Assembly (NCBI GenBank): GCA_006386115.1
Contig: VFIW01000145.1
Location: 28,285-92,284, forward strand
Reading direction: 5' to 3'
Origin: Globisporangium splendens
Taxonomy: Eukaryota; Oomycota; Peronosporomycetes; Pythiales; Pythiaceae
DNA length: 64,000 nucleotides
Positions 31,701 to 42,700 of the stretch are shown one piece after another; within the stretch, counting starts at the first letter, position 1; each line of letters begins with the position of its first letter. The notes under the pieces were generated by a model, which saw only the letters and a program-made list of their open reading frames with translations, was not told the origin of the DNA and did no database searches. The translations under genes were made by a program, and so were the position numbers.

Positions 31701-33011
31701 CGCGTTCAGCAGCTCCTTTACATCCCGGTACTGTAGAATTATGCTAGTTGTACTCTTCTGCGCTCGCCTCAACTCAACTCACACGATCAAGGCGCAACTG
31801 TTTATATACTATTCAACGCAATAACGCACAGTGCGTTTGCTCCTCGCCCCAATCTCGACATCAGCACGATCGAGAGCGAGGTCTGACCTTCAAGGTCCCA
31901 CCAATCCGATTCTACTCTCGACAGTGACTTCATGCCCACCCTCCGTGAGCAGATTCGAACAGCTCTGACTACAGAACAATATTCACCTTGTCGCCTTGGA
32001 CTGCCCAAGTTGCGAACCGCAACAAACTGCACTTGGCGTTTTGTTGAGGTATTCTAGAAAATGAAACGCAATGTATTCGCGTCTTCTCTTTGTTTAGCCT
32101 AGTCGAACGTGCTGCTTGGAGAACCGGCGATCAGTCGTAACCTTCGAATGCAATTGCCTCAACGAATGCGAATAGATCATCTGTAGGTTGTCAAACTCTG
32201 CGAGCTTGGAGGCAATTTCGACACTCACATACACGGATGCACCGATCGCACAGTGCTCGTTCATTCGGATCTGGTTCCTAACGCCAACCCACAATTACAC
32301 ACTCCTTTGTCGCATTGTTTCATGGTTTTCGTCTTCTGTTTTTATTTTCTTGTCTCGGTTGCGCTTGCATTTGGATCTGCGAAACCGAAACGCGTGACGC
32401 CTTCAATGTGCGTGTGCTCAGCCTCAAAGAAGAAGAGATTGCAGCATCTGTTTTTAAAGGCGGTGATGTTGACCAGAAGTCGCAGACCGCTGCTTATTTT
32501 TATCATTCTTTCCATTCTCGGCTTCAACCTCGACAGTCTGCAAATCTATGGAGAAGGAGAGATCTGGGATGGAAGCTGTCGACGAGATCCTGGTCTCGTA
32601 CAGTGGCTGGCGAGTCTCGCAAGCAAAGCAAGGACACATGAGCATGCAGGACTTTGGGGTGAAGATCCAGAACGCGTGCGAATGAGCGGATGACTAGCGG
32701 CAGCTATAGCTACACTCCCCCGAGTACCGCCCATCCTCCTTGTATTGCTGCACTGCTGCAGCGCTACAGTCCAGGACCCATGCATCCAGCAAGTAATACG
32801 GGTCATGCGCAATACATTCGGTTCGTCCGTTTTGCACCCCACGGTCTCAGATAGTCCTACGCTTGCACCACGCATACTGGATGTATCACCATAATCGCTG
32901 CTATAACAACACAGAACAGAGGCAAGAAAACCAATGCATAGCGGCGTTGTGTTGCTCAAGAAGCTGAGGCATGCGTATTACCGCATCCAACAACACGTTA
33001 TTGATTATCCC
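25716..33011. repeat. Large imperfect inverted repeat, 7.3 kb overall
   Basis: The sequence starting GGGATAATCAATAACG at 25716 is repeated in reverse complement ending at 33011. Over the outer 650 bp or so the two arms are nearly identical with a constant coordinate sum (58727), so no net indel. The same short ORFs appear at 25768 (+)/32959 (-) and 26082 (+)/32645 (-). Further inward the arms are recognisable but diverged with indels, to about 28230 on the left and 30955 on the right, leaving a spacer of roughly 2.7 kb. No transposase, RNase H or other known domain is recognisable in arms or spacer. No clear target duplication was found at the ends. It may be a foldback or long-TIR element, or an inverted segmental duplication. 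Confidence 0.8.
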
Positions 33012-33745
33012 AGCATGAGACGTATCTTCAATCGTCTGTTATAGAGGGATCCTACCAAGATACCCAGATCTATCAGAACTTTATAACAGCAGCGGCACTG
33101 TGACCAGCATGTGGAAGAAGCCAATCCATATGCGAGGGATGTGTCTTCACTCTGCTTGAGAGTATCCCTATGTTGTAAATCTTATATCACACATTCCAGA
33201 CTGGGACTGTTCATTCGGCAACAGCGTCGGGATTTCGTCAGTGTGGAGATCAGAAGTAGGTGAGGACTCTTCACCCAACCTTCAAATCTAGGATGGGAAG
33301 AATGACAGATCAGAAAGAATTGGAGCAGCAACTTGATTGATTTGTCCGTTGTTCGGTTGTTGCTGCAGTCGACGAGCAGAAGGATTGGAGGATCAGAATC
33401 ACAGCGTAAACTTGGTCGACCGGTAGTGAGAGAGAGAGAGAGAGAGAGAAGGAGATTCTATTGAACGAGTTGTAATTATTTGGTCGATCAGTAGTGAATC
33501 GTAAACACTCCAGCGGAGCCTGCAGGTACAGGTAAACAGCGCTGCTCTTGTGGTTTGTTGATGGAGGATCGCTCAGTCACCTACTCCATGGTTTTCAAAA
33601 ATCAGCCATTGCAGCCTGCATACACTCACAAGCACACTGCATTTTCTATTCGCCTAGTACGGGACGTCACCTTTCACATGCGGTCGCTGAAGTGAAAACT
33701 TGGGTTTGTTGTTTCTTCAGATGTCTATCGGACATGTCATTCCTT
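33012..33745. other. Gene-free stretch with (GA)n microsatellite
   Basis: No gene is supported. A GA dinucleotide run lies at about 33428-33449. Confidence 0.5.
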
Positions 33746-36523
33746 TTACTCTTCGTCGTCGTCATCATCGTCGTCGTCGTCATTATCGTCATTCTCGCTT
33801 CGAGAAGAGGAAGATAACATGTCGGACCCGGACGATGAGCGCATATGCTCATCATCGTCTTCCTCGTCCTCACCACCGTTATCCGAGGAAGACGACGCAG
33901 ACGCGCGTCGTCGCCGTCGCTGCCGTCGAGAACTGTGCTTGCTTCGCCGTTTACCTCGACTGGACACTGTGTGGTTCCCAGGAAACACGCGACAGCCATG
34001 TCGCAGACACTGCGCTTCAAGCGCGTTCAACTCCACGAGAAAGTCTTGCAATGCTGCGCCGAAATGCGGATCAGGTGATAGCCTTGCTCTTGCTCGCGTC
34101 TGGATCATTCTCGACGATTCCGACGGCACGAGTGACGAGCTTAACAAGGCTTCATTTAGTACATCTGCAACATGCTCGCGAAACGCGGGTAACAGGAATT
34201 TCCGCGCATGGCAATCCCTTGGTACTTGGTCGGGTTGCTCATAGAGCAGCAAGCTCATCATCAGCTTGACTTCCGAATGCACAAATTCTTCCACTGCTTT
34301 ACTGACCACCTTCGCCTCACCATTCTGCTTACCGCGTTTGCTGCTTTCGGGTGATATCAAGTACCGTGTAAGCAGATCTTGCGCACACGAAATGGCTTCT
34401 TCGACATGCCAATGGCACTGCTTCTGGTTGTGAGACAAACTCTGGGTGTCCTTGGATCTGGAGGGATCCTGCGTCAATGCATCAATCACGCACAGCACCC
34501 GCAGGTAAAACAAAAGCTTGTAGTGTCCGCCCTGGACCTTACCACCTGCAACGACAGCATCTTCACCAATTTTCAGTGTCGCCAACAGCAGTCCCAGGGC
34601 TTCGTGTGTCCGGAAATTGTAGATTTGCTGGCGTACAGCATGACGCAAGTCAAGAGGTTTCCCGCACGTCGGGGTCTTCGGCCGCATTCCCACGTCTACA
34701 GAAGCTACCGGTGTGCCGATATCCATCGCTTCCGTCTCTTTCTCTTCCTCCTCCATTACTGTTCGATCGGTATGGTGAGAATACCTGTGCTGCTTGAACA
34801 CGTCATAGGCATTTTTGTAGCCTTGATGGAAGAAATACTGCTGAATCAGATCGCTGATCACGCGTTCGTTTGCGCGCTCATCGCGTTCGTCGTTGCTCTC
34901 ATGCAACTGCAAAGCTTGCTGCCGCTCCTTCAAAATTTGTCGCTCGAATGCTGTAAGATCGAATTGGAACTCGTTCGCATTGAAATTTGCGCTGACGCAC
35001 TCCCCCGAAGTATGGAGACCCACTGCAGGGTACAGCACATCTTCAAAGAGTGTGCTGCCGTCTTCCTGTTCGTCAACGTTGTCCTCGTCCGAGAAGAAAT
35101 CCATGTCATCGTCTCCACTGTCATCATCGTCCGTCATCTCGACATTGTCTCCGTTGTCGGACATATCATCCACAAAGTCATCGAAATGGTGGACATCCGT
35201 AGCCGCAAGCATCGCGAGTAACTTGCCATTCAGCGTAAAGAAAAACGTCTTTGTGTCCAGCAGCACGCCGCAACCAACGACATCGCCAGCCCCGAATTTC
35301 TCGCACTGTAAGAACACCTGATTGTTCGAGAGGATGCATCCAGTATTGCCATGGTACGCCAGCGAGAATGCATCTTTGCCGAGTTCTTCTTGATAAGGCT
35401 GCGACTCTGCTAGTGGCGCCTGGCTCGATTGTGGTGACGTCACCCCATTGTGATACCGACGATTGTGATTGCTGCTGTTGTTACTGGTCAGGATCGCATG
35501 GTAGAGACCAACACCTGCACCGTTCGATGCATTCTTGTTTCTTGCTCCCGAAAATGCAAATCCAACAGCGACATGATGATTGTAGCGCTTTTTCTCCTGC
35601 TGGTGGCGTAAGCGACGTCGCTCATGGCGCGAGCGGATCTGCTGCAGTGTTCGAGAGCTCAATGTGAACGCAAAGTGGACGCCATTGGTACTGCTACTGG
35701 AGGACGAAAGGCTGCGTCGAGTCTCGGAGTCATTTTGGCTTGCTCTGGTCGTCTGTCTCGCTGACGATGTGGCGGCAACCTGCCGACTTCCTCGTGTACG
35801 CTCGTCACCATTAGCATTGTTCTCAGAATCTGTCGACACGATCTCCATGGCAGCGTCTGTGTTGTCGCGCTCTGCATCGTTTCCATTCTCAAAGTCCTGT
35901 AGCACTGGTTCCGTGGCCCGTAAATGCGCATGCACCACCCTTCTCACTCGTTCTCGTCGAGAGCCACGCGCAGACGTACTCGACGCTGCACCAGCATACG
36001 GATGAGGGTGCTGGGAAGCAGAGTTATTACTAACACCGCTACCAGCCGCCGTCAGTGCTCTCGCCGTACTGCTACCGCTCGTAAGCAGACTCGAACGCGC
36101 CAACAGCAACTGCAGTTCTGTGCGCACATCGCGCTGGTTCGCGTCTTCTTCCTCCTCATCGTCTCCATCCTCACCATCTTCCTTCTCTCCCGTCGACACC
36201 ACCAGCGTCTCGTAATAAAACATGCGCAACCGCGCCAACGCGTCATCGCGTCCGTTATCCTCAGTCTCACACTTCTCCTCACATTCACCTTCTCCATTCG
36301 TACGGTTATCATTGTCCGCGGTCTTTATCGACTTTTGAGCTGCATACTCGCTCTGCTTTGCCGCCGCATTTTGTCGCCTGTTCTGGACGCCGAACGCGAC
36401 AGGCCGCGTCGCGCGGAACCAGACGGCGTCGCGCGCATGGTGGCCCCTGCCCACGTACTCAACCGTGCGTCGGTCTGCTAGCACTTTGCCCTCGTGCGCG
36501 TGCGTCTGCGGGTCCCACTCCAT
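33746..36523 (-). CDS. RanBPM/Gid1-like SPRY-LisH-CTLH protein
   Basis: A single-exon frame of 925 residues from ATG 36523. A longer frame begins at 36661 but its first 46 residues are not SPRY-like. The order is: start of SPRY ([20 protein letters not shown]), a long low-complexity insertion, rest of SPRY ([32 protein letters not shown]), LisH ([21 protein letters not shown]), CTLH ([21 protein letters not shown]), and a CRA-like helical region. The tail is acidic and Ser-rich, ending in an Asp/Glu run. In the family, Gid1/RanBP9 is the scaffold and substrate-receptor platform of the GID/CTLH E3 ubiquitin ligase. The 230-residue acidic and Ser/Asn-rich insertion splitting SPRY is unusual in size. 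A TCATTCCC motif is at 36573-36580. Confidence 0.88.
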   Translation of the reverse strand: MEWDPQTHAHEGKVLADRRTVEYVGRGHHARDAVWFRATRPVAFGVQNRRQNAAAKQSEYAAQKSIKTADNDNRTNGEGECEEKCETEDNGRDDALARLRMFYYETLVVSTGEKEDGEDGDDEEEEDANQRDVRTELQLLLARSSLLTSGSSTARALTAAGSGVSNNSASQHPHPYAGAASSTSARGSRRERVRRVVHAHLRATEPVLQDFENGNDAERDNTDAAMEIVSTDSENNANGDERTRGSRQVAATSSARQTTRASQNDSETRRSLSSSSSSTNGVHFAFTLSSRTLQQIRSRHERRRLRHQQEKKRYNHHVAVGFAFSGARNKNASNGAGVGLYHAILTSNNSSNHNRRYHNGVTSPQSSQAPLAESQPYQEELGKDAFSLAYHGNTGCILSNNQVFLQCEKFGAGDVVGCGVLLDTKTFFFTLNGKLLAMLAATDVHHFDDFVDDMSDNGDNVEMTDDDDSGDDDMDFFSDEDNVDEQEDGSTLFEDVLYPAVGLHTSGECVSANFNANEFQFDLTAFERQILKERQQALQLHESNDERDERANERVISDLIQQYFFHQGYKNAYDVFKQHRYSHHTDRTVMEEEEKETEAMDIGTPVASVDVGMRPKTPTCGKPLDLRHAVRQQIYNFRTHEALGLLLATLKIGEDAVVAGGKVQGGHYKLLFYLRVLCVIDALTQDPSRSKDTQSLSHNQKQCHWHVEEAISCAQDLLTRYLISPESSKRGKQNGEAKVVSKAVEEFVHSEVKLMMSLLLYEQPDQVPRDCHARKFLLPAFREHVADVLNEALLSSSLVPSESSRMIQTRARARLSPDPHFGAALQDFLVELNALEAQCLRHGCRVFPGNHTVSSRGKRRSKHSSRRQRRRRRASASSSSDNGGEDEEDDDEHMRSSSGSDMLSSSSRSENDDNDDDDDDDDDEE

Positions 36524-36572
36524 GCGCCTTGCTTGCTTCTCTCTTGGTGCTTCTTGCAGGTGCGACGTTTCT

Positions 36573-36580
36573 GGGAATGA
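36573..36580 (-). promoter_or_regulatory. Oomycete initiator-like motif
   Basis: TCATTCCC on the minus strand, 50-57 bp before the ATG of the RanBPM-like gene. Confidence 0.4.
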
Positions 36581-37293
36581 CTGTGTGGGGAAAGGAAAGA
36601 CCGCTAAAGTAACTTTGAAGAGGCAAGAGGTGTGAAGTAACACGGATATCGTGAGTATCAATTGTTGGATTGCAATTTACTTGTGTGACAATGGGAAGTA
36701 TTGCAAGATGTGTGTCGTTAATTGCCAATGTATTGTTGACGTTTTCTAGCACAAATGCTGATCGGATTGGAAAGATCAGGGTTTGTGCAAACGTGACTCT
36801 TGAGTTCATATTTATCGATGTGCATCCATTTGTGCAGGTTTCCATTCCATTTTAGTGCATTAAAGACAGATAAAATGCATACAAATAATGGATTATTAGC
36901 AGTTATTGCATTTGATTAAACAGGCGGTTTCCTGCAGATTGTAAAAGATCGGAGTGACCTGTGAACTCGGACAAGAAAAAATAAACACGCATCTACAACG
37001 TTAATAATCGGGTTTTAGTTTTAGATACAGAAGATGTGGTTTTACTACTGGCGCGTCATCTGGTCAGCGACAACCTCGACACTCAGCTGCCCCTCGATGT
37101 GCATCAACTTTTACACTTGACCACACAACAAAAAATAACAACCTCTGTCTCTTCAATGGACACAAGGTCGACGACAGCGACAGGGGTGCTGATAGCGCTG
37201 CTGTGGTATGCAGGTAACTGCTTCGCAGTCTGTGACGCTCTTCCACGGCTTCATACTGTGGATCATCGTGAGGTGATCTGTTGCTGAAAAATG
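36581..37293. other. Gene-free stretch
   Basis: AT-rich intergenic sequence up to the 5' end of the second LINE copy. No ORF with recognisable similarity. Confidence 0.5.
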
Positions 37294-38930
37294 GACTGTG
37301 ACATCATGGCAACAAGAGACTTGAACGGGCAGAAGGTGTCGTTCCATGCACATCCACGTTTCACAAGAATCGTGCAACTATGGGGTGGCAACGGACGATA
37401 CAATACCACCAGATCTTTCTATCGGAAACAAGTTGCAGCAACGAGGACACAAATTGGCAAAGATACTCGAGATGCAGCAGTCAACAAAGCTGTCCATACA
37501 GCAGGATCTCTGTGGCCAGGACTGCAATTAATCCAGTGGAGCGAATTACACAACATCCCAGGGATTACAGTTTATACAGCCCAGACTCTTCTCCGGCTGA
37601 AAGCCAACCGACTCTCCATGTGGAACTATGAGAAAGCTGATCTGTCCTGCTCGAATCCCGAATGTTCCCAAGTTGTCCAATCTTCTGTCCAACATCTACT
37701 CTGGGAGTGTCCGAGAGCCAAACTCGTGTGGAACTACTTTTATGCGCTATGGGCGAAGATCGGAATCACTCCTGGTCACGACCCCGCAATCTGGATCTTC
37801 AGTCTGGATCTACCAGATACTCCAAGGCATGCATGGACCACGATCAAGAGACACATTATCGGACACAAGTTCTCCAATGAACATCTCCAAGATCATCCTC
37901 TATCCCGTCGCACACATGCTGTGGCGATATATGAGCGCGTCGCTCATACAGGCCATTTGGTGTGCGCATCTGCGACGCATGGATTCGGATCCAATCAAAT
38001 CGACTGCTGAGATGGCGATCATGATGACCAGATTAGAGGCAGGAATGCGAAACCTCACACGACTCGCTGAAGCGCAACCTGGAGACTCTGACGGTCACAC
38101 GGTTGTAGCAGTTCTCAAGGCATATGTCGACTGCTTTCTCAGCCAAACCGACGCCATCCCCTTGACTCCAAGTGATACTCGCGGCGTTTACCTGTTGTTT
38201 TTCGATGGTGGATCACGCGGCAATCCAGGATCAGGAGGGACTGGATCCATTATCGTGCGTGTCCATAAGGACTCGCACACAGCCAGTTTAATTTGGGCTG
38301 CGAGCATGGCGTATAGCAGGAAGGACACGACCAACAACTTTGCCGAGTACTGGGGTCTCATACATGGACTCCGAGAAGCCCAACGCAGTCACTTCGAACC
38401 GTTGTACGTGATTGGAGACAGTGCACTCATTATCTCCCAACAGCGAATGCATCGGTCCCCTCGACAGCACCGATTGGCACGTTTATACCAGACAAGTCGA
38501 CGACTCGCGGATTGCATCGACATCCGAGGATGGCACCATCACTACTGTGCCTTCAACAAGATGGCGGACTCAGCCGCCAACCTAGCCATGGACACCAGAA
38601 CCTCAACGCAGGTTCACTTCCCAACTCAAAGAGCTGCTTTCAACAATCTCACCCAGGATCTTGACAACGACGTCATGCATTGGCTTATGCGAAGTTCGGA
38701 AGATCCAAGGTCATTGGACAACACAAGGCAGCCTCACATAGGACCAAGAGAACATGCCATCCTGGTCAAAGATTATTTAGCATTCAGAAGTGATCTATTG
38801 CAAACCGCGCTATAGACACATTTACACTCCTAGATGAAATTCGTAATGAAGATTAGTTAGGAGAATGGAAATTATAGGTCACTACGATGAACCTAAACAT
38901 ACCTCACCTTATAAAGAAAAAGACAAAGAA
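37294..38930 (+). mobile_element. 5'-truncated LINE copy (zinc finger plus RNase H)
   Basis: Same family as the LINE at 2058-11282, but in one orientation. Homology begins at TGGACTGTGACATCATGG (37294) and runs to the A-rich tail near 38930. It encodes the zf-RVT finger (CSNPECSQ...HLLWECPRAK) and a complete RNase H (LLFFDGGSRGN, NNFAEYW, IGDSALI, ADSAANLAM), with the stop at 38813-38815. One extra T near 37893 (GATCATCC against GATCACC in the other copy) shifts the frame between finger and RNase H, so it is dead. It supplies the empty site for the Gypsy insertion: CACGT occurs once in TTGTACGTGATTGG. Its 3' end directly abuts the duplicated segment starting at 38931. Confidence 0.9.
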
Positions 38931-40303
38931 ATGGAAATGAGAGCGCTGCGAACGGTTATCTTCAACGATCGTGGCAAGTTCAAAGCGCGTCGTACGATGC
39001 CGGCGTCTATTATCGGCCTTCCGTCACCACTTTCGATTGGTGTATGGACGCACTTGCCAAGCCAGATGCGTTGCTTCGTGTGGCTAGCAACCACGAGCGA
39101 CGTCCTTGCATACAAGAAGGGCTGCGCGATGCGGTGATCCTCTTGTGGTTTTCAGACACGCCTAAACGACTCTACTTTGTAGTCCCAACCGAGAAGTTTG
39201 GCACGTACCAAGGCGTTGGCAATGCAACGACCCATTCGGGAGCGAAGATGTGCGAGATCCAGCAGTATGTGATAGAGGTCGCGCGTCCGTCTTCGCAGCG
39301 CGCACTGCCGTGTTCTTGAGTTTGTGTGTGCAGCCGAGTCTCGATTGACGCTGATCTTCGAGATCGCGTTTCCGCCAATCAACGATCTGCATCAGTGGAT
39401 CCGCTCCTTTCAAAATGCTCCTCCCAAGGCTCCATTTTCTAAACTCAGAGCGCTCACTTGCTGTCATGCACAAAAGAGTCGATGAAGACGATGCACGCGA
39501 CACCACAGCTGAGCTTGGGGCTGCAGCTGCCATTGGTGCTGCTGACGGCGATGCTGATAGCAAAGCAGAGCGTATCGCTGCGAGTGGCTCCTCCTCTGGG
39601 TTCCGCAAGTTCCGCCATTTGCTGATGGCCAAGCACTTCGAGTCGCGAGACAACACCCCGGTACGCACGTGTGGCATAACTCTTGCTTACCCCCTGTTTA
39701 TTCTATACAGTGGCTCTCTTGTTCTATCGGAATGGAGTAGATAGCAGTGCTGCCTGGGCAGCTCTTTATCGGCTCTTTTGGTGCTGCCAACAACCGCGAC
39801 GCGCTCCAAACCCACGGCATCTCGCACATTCTCTGCGTCTCACCCACACTCCCGCTACCGTACGTTGACGGTTTGATATACCACCACATCGATATGAATA
39901 TGAATGCAATAACTGGTGGTATGCATCGACTGCGTAGGTTCCCAGATGCGTTCACGTACCTGCGCATCGCTGTTGCCGATCTCCCAAGCGTTCGAATCTC
40001 CGAGTCTTTCCCCTTGGCGCTCGACTTTATCGACAGGTAAGCAGATCCAAGTAGACTACTTCTAAGGCATTCTACCAGAGCTCTAATGGATTGTGTAATC
40101 TGTTGACGGACTCAAGCGCGGTTCTGAAAGGCGGCTGCGTGCTCATGCACTGCTTTGTTGGCAAATCGCGGTCCGCGACGCTCGTTCTCGCGTATCTGGT
40201 CGCAAGGAAACAGATGCGACTCGAGACTGCGCTCGCTTTACTGCGACGTCTACGACCGGAAACCCAGCCGAACAGCGGTTTCCTCGCTAAACTCGCGCTC
40301 TGG
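38931..40303 (+). repeat. Inverted segmental duplication, copy A
   Basis: About 1.37 kb matches 56549-57921 in reverse complement with coordinate sum 96852 at every point checked and about 98% identity by eye in sampled stretches. It contains the 3' end of a Crinkler/RHS-like gene and most of a phosphatase gene. The left breakpoint coincides with the LINE tail. The right breakpoint lies inside the last phosphatase exon, after the codons for LALW. Confidence 0.9.
38932..39322 (+). pseudogene. Crinkler/RHS-like C-terminal remnant (copy A)
   Basis: The frame EMRALRTVIFNDRGKFKARR shifts to YYRP...CMDALAKPDALLRVASNHERR and then AVILLWFSDTPKRLYFVVP...IQQYVIEVA. The final block matches the end of Crinkler-RHS-type proteins (lyFvVP...qyvlei). 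Only the last third of the gene is in this copy; the P-loop half, present in copy B, is missing and replaced by the LINE. Frame changes show it is dead. Confidence 0.65.
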
Positions 40304-40372
40304 AAGAGCAGGCTGCTCGTTTGCTGTGAATATGTAAATAGGAAAGAGATGAGACTTGAGTGCGTCGAATAG
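39415..40372 (+). CDS. Dual-specificity protein phosphatase, copy A (chimeric C-terminus)
   Basis: Three exons (39415-39660, 39741-40036, 40081-40372; GT-AG introns of 80 and 44 nt) give 277 residues; a second in-frame ATG lies at 39466. The catalytic loop HCFVGKSRSAT has the HCx5R nucleophile Cys and Arg, and the general-acid Asp is likely in AVADLPSV. These enzymes dephosphorylate Ser/Thr and Tyr, often on MAP kinases. The first 80 residues are a low-complexity Ala/Asp region. After residue about 255 the sequence departs from copy B and ends KSRLLVCCEYVNRKEMRLEC, because the duplication breakpoint lies in this exon. The active site is intact, so the product may be functional. Confidence 0.85.
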
Positions 40373-40388
40373 CGCTCTTACAGCAAAG

Positions 40389-41007
40389 ATGGTGCTTACG
40401 ACGACGGTCGACGCGATTATGAAAGGCGGGGACAACGGCGACTTTGGTGGTGATGACGGCTGCAATCGCGATCTGATCCTCTCACGCGACGAGTTCGAGA
40501 TGCTGCACGTACGTGCTCTGTGTCAGAGTGCGTCTACATGTTACTCTTTCAATGTCTTGATGGCTGGCGCTGCAGATTCCATGTCGTCGGTAGGCGCTGC
40601 ATCGTTTCGTGCCTCTGCCGGCGCTGTCGTCCAATATCCTGCGCATTGTCTGCGATAACGATCTCGAAGTCACTCACGAAGAAGAGGAATCTGCAAAAGT
40701 AGAAGAAGAAGAGACCAATGGTGGCGACAAAGCAGCGACTGCAGCTTCAAAGCGTGGCAGCAGCGGAGGAGCAATGCGCACGACGACGAGTGTTGCGTCG
40801 ACCCACTCGCCGTTGACGCGCCGACTGAGTCATCGACTCAACAAACCGCTCCTTGAGATCGATCTTGCGTCACAGCACCAAGCACAGTACCAAAAGAAAC
40901 GCCACGGGATGGAGAGCACTAGCAGTACCAGTACTTCCACGAGTACCGACCATTACCAACAAAATAACAATATCAGCAGCCATAATCTTCTGGCTACGGA
41001 CGAGTAA
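40389..41007 (+). CDS. Small hypothetical acidic protein
   Basis: Two exons (40389-40508 and 40594-41007, GT-AG) give 177 residues. The first half includes DEFEMLH/ALHRFVPLPALSSNILRIVCDNDLEV. The rest is Glu-rich, then Ser/Thr-rich low complexity (STSSTSTSTST). No domain is recognised. It starts 16 bp after the stop of phosphatase copy A, just beyond the duplication breakpoint, so the duplication probably landed on its promoter or 5' region. An artefact of splice reading is possible. Confidence 0.5.
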
Positions 41008-41255
41008 CGACGCGAGCGCACGAAATAAACTGCTTCCAAAGTAGGGTGAACGCATGTAGATTAGCAAAAAAAGAAAAGCAATTGACAACACGCACAAAAG
41101 ATCATCCATGCACACAAGTTTCGACGGCCACAAAGCGGTAGAACACATCTCCATTCTTGTTCAGCGACGGACGCCCTGATGTTGATTTTTTTGTTCTTGA
41201 AGTAGTGTGTTATTGTTTCGATCTGGCGGCTTTGCTTCCACCGGAGACAGATCCT

Positions 41256-42087
41256 CTACAGCTCATCGTTTTCCGCAGCAGCCACGTCCTCTTCTTCAGG
41301 CTGCTCTGCGTCGCCCGCTGTGTCTTCATCCTCCTCATTTGTCGTCGGTGCTGGAGTTCCTGTCTCTTCTGGAGACGCCACTTTGGCCACAATGAACTCG
41401 GAGATTGTGTCTTCATCCCAGCTCGCAATGCTGCATACAAAAATATAAACAGTTGAGAAACGTTATAGGTCACTAAGCCGGCGCTTATCATCGTATCAGT
41501 ATCATCCACCCAGACGCACCCGACTTCTTCTTTCTTGGTTCCCTCGGCATCGTAAAAGATCAGGAACGGATGACGCGCATTAATGTACTACATGCATATA
41601 CAAAACAAAACCAGTCAATGCCCATTATAATACTCATACGCATTCACATACGCGCATAGAATTATACCTTGATCTCCAATTGCGCATGCTTTTGCGCGTG
41701 CTGGTGCACGAAATTCGCGATCTTCGGGTAGCGGCCGAACTTGCACGTGCACACTTCGAGCACCACGCGCGCGTACTTGTCGCCTGCGCTTCCTCCAATC
41801 GCGTGGAGGACGCTGGCTGAGAGGTCCTGGCAGCACTTGGCGCAATCGGCTTGGAGCGCGTCGCGGGCTTTCGAGGCAGCGCTGGTGTCGCTGGCAGAAG
41901 CAGAGGTGGCGAGGAAAGTCGAGAGCTCGTCGCAGCGGCGACAGTCGAGCGTCTCAGCGTCAAAGCCGAGCGCTCGGCACGCGTCCGCGTCTGCTGGGGA
42001 GTCTGCTGCGTGTGCCGTGACGATGGCGCTGGTGAAGAGAACCGCCGAAGCGAGCGCCGCGAGCGTCAGCGACTTCAGCATGCGCAT
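41256..42087 (-). CDS. SELENOF/Sep15-like ER oxidoreductase with Cys in place of Sec
   Basis: Three exons (41668-42087, 41520-41587, 41256-41430) splice in phase to 220 residues. A signal peptide (MRMLKSLTLAALASAVLFTSAIVTAHA) is followed by the Cys-rich UGGT-binding region (CRALGF, LDCRRCDEL, DCAKCCQDL) and a thioredoxin-like domain (LEVCTCKFGRYPKIANFV, YINARHPFLIFYDAEG). Animal SELENOF has C-G-U at the redox site; here it reads C-T-C with plain TGC codons. The family works with the UDP-glucose:glycoprotein glucosyltransferase in ER folding quality control. A Glu/Asp-rich tail of about 30 residues ends without a KDEL signal. Confidence 0.88.
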
Positions 42088-42700
42088 GTTGGAAACAGCT
42101 TTGGAATGTGTCCACGTGTGTGATACTGAAATGTGGTTTACAACAACGAGGCTACTGTACGCCACAGGACTTTTATTTTCTCATCTGTACCGGTAAGTAT
42201 CGATATATTGAAGGTTTGTGTGTTGGTTCTGTCCGATGCAACTGTTCCTTTTTTGTAAACAAAGGACAGGTTTAAAAAGAGTTTATCACTTTCTGGCGAA
42301 AAACCTCAATCGGTTTTTATACCAGTTTCAATTTTCAAATCTCAATGTTATTGGTTGAAACAGATCTATAAAAGGTTTCTGTTTGGAGATTGGAGGAAAA
42401 TGGATAGCTGAGAATAAAACGGAATGTCATTTCAGACAGATCCACTGCAGGATCCATCTCCAATGAACCGTATGAATTGATTTCGCTCTTATATTTGGGA
42501 ATACTTTGGAAAATGATTTCGGCAATACACAGCATAATTGCGAGCTGCGATAACGCACACTACACAAACGTTTGAAACGCATGGCTCTTTTGTTTTCTCT
42601 TGAGCTGAAAAGAATGTTCAGCGATATGATGCACTCAGGTCACCGACAGAACAATTCCGTGCGAAGAGAGCTTATTCGTTGTTGCTAAGAAAGGCTGCAT
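42088..42700. other. Gene-free stretch
   Basis: AT-rich sequence between the SELENOF-like gene and the ankyrin pseudogene. Nothing recognisable. Confidence 0.45.

Noticed and set aside
34379..35221. 280-codon plus-strand ORF with hydrophobic stretches
   Set aside because: Antisense to the RanBPM-like gene. The hydrophobic runs mirror Asp/Glu-rich coding sequence, so they are not membrane segments.
36970..37293. Target-site duplication for the second LINE copy
   Set aside because: The 5' flank (TGCTGAAAAA) and 3' flank (TGGAAATGAG) share no convincing repeat.
39162..39677. 171-codon ORF antisense to phosphatase exon 1 (also at 57175-57690)
   Set aside because: Present in both copies only because the segment is duplicated; the opposite strand has the spliced phosphatase.
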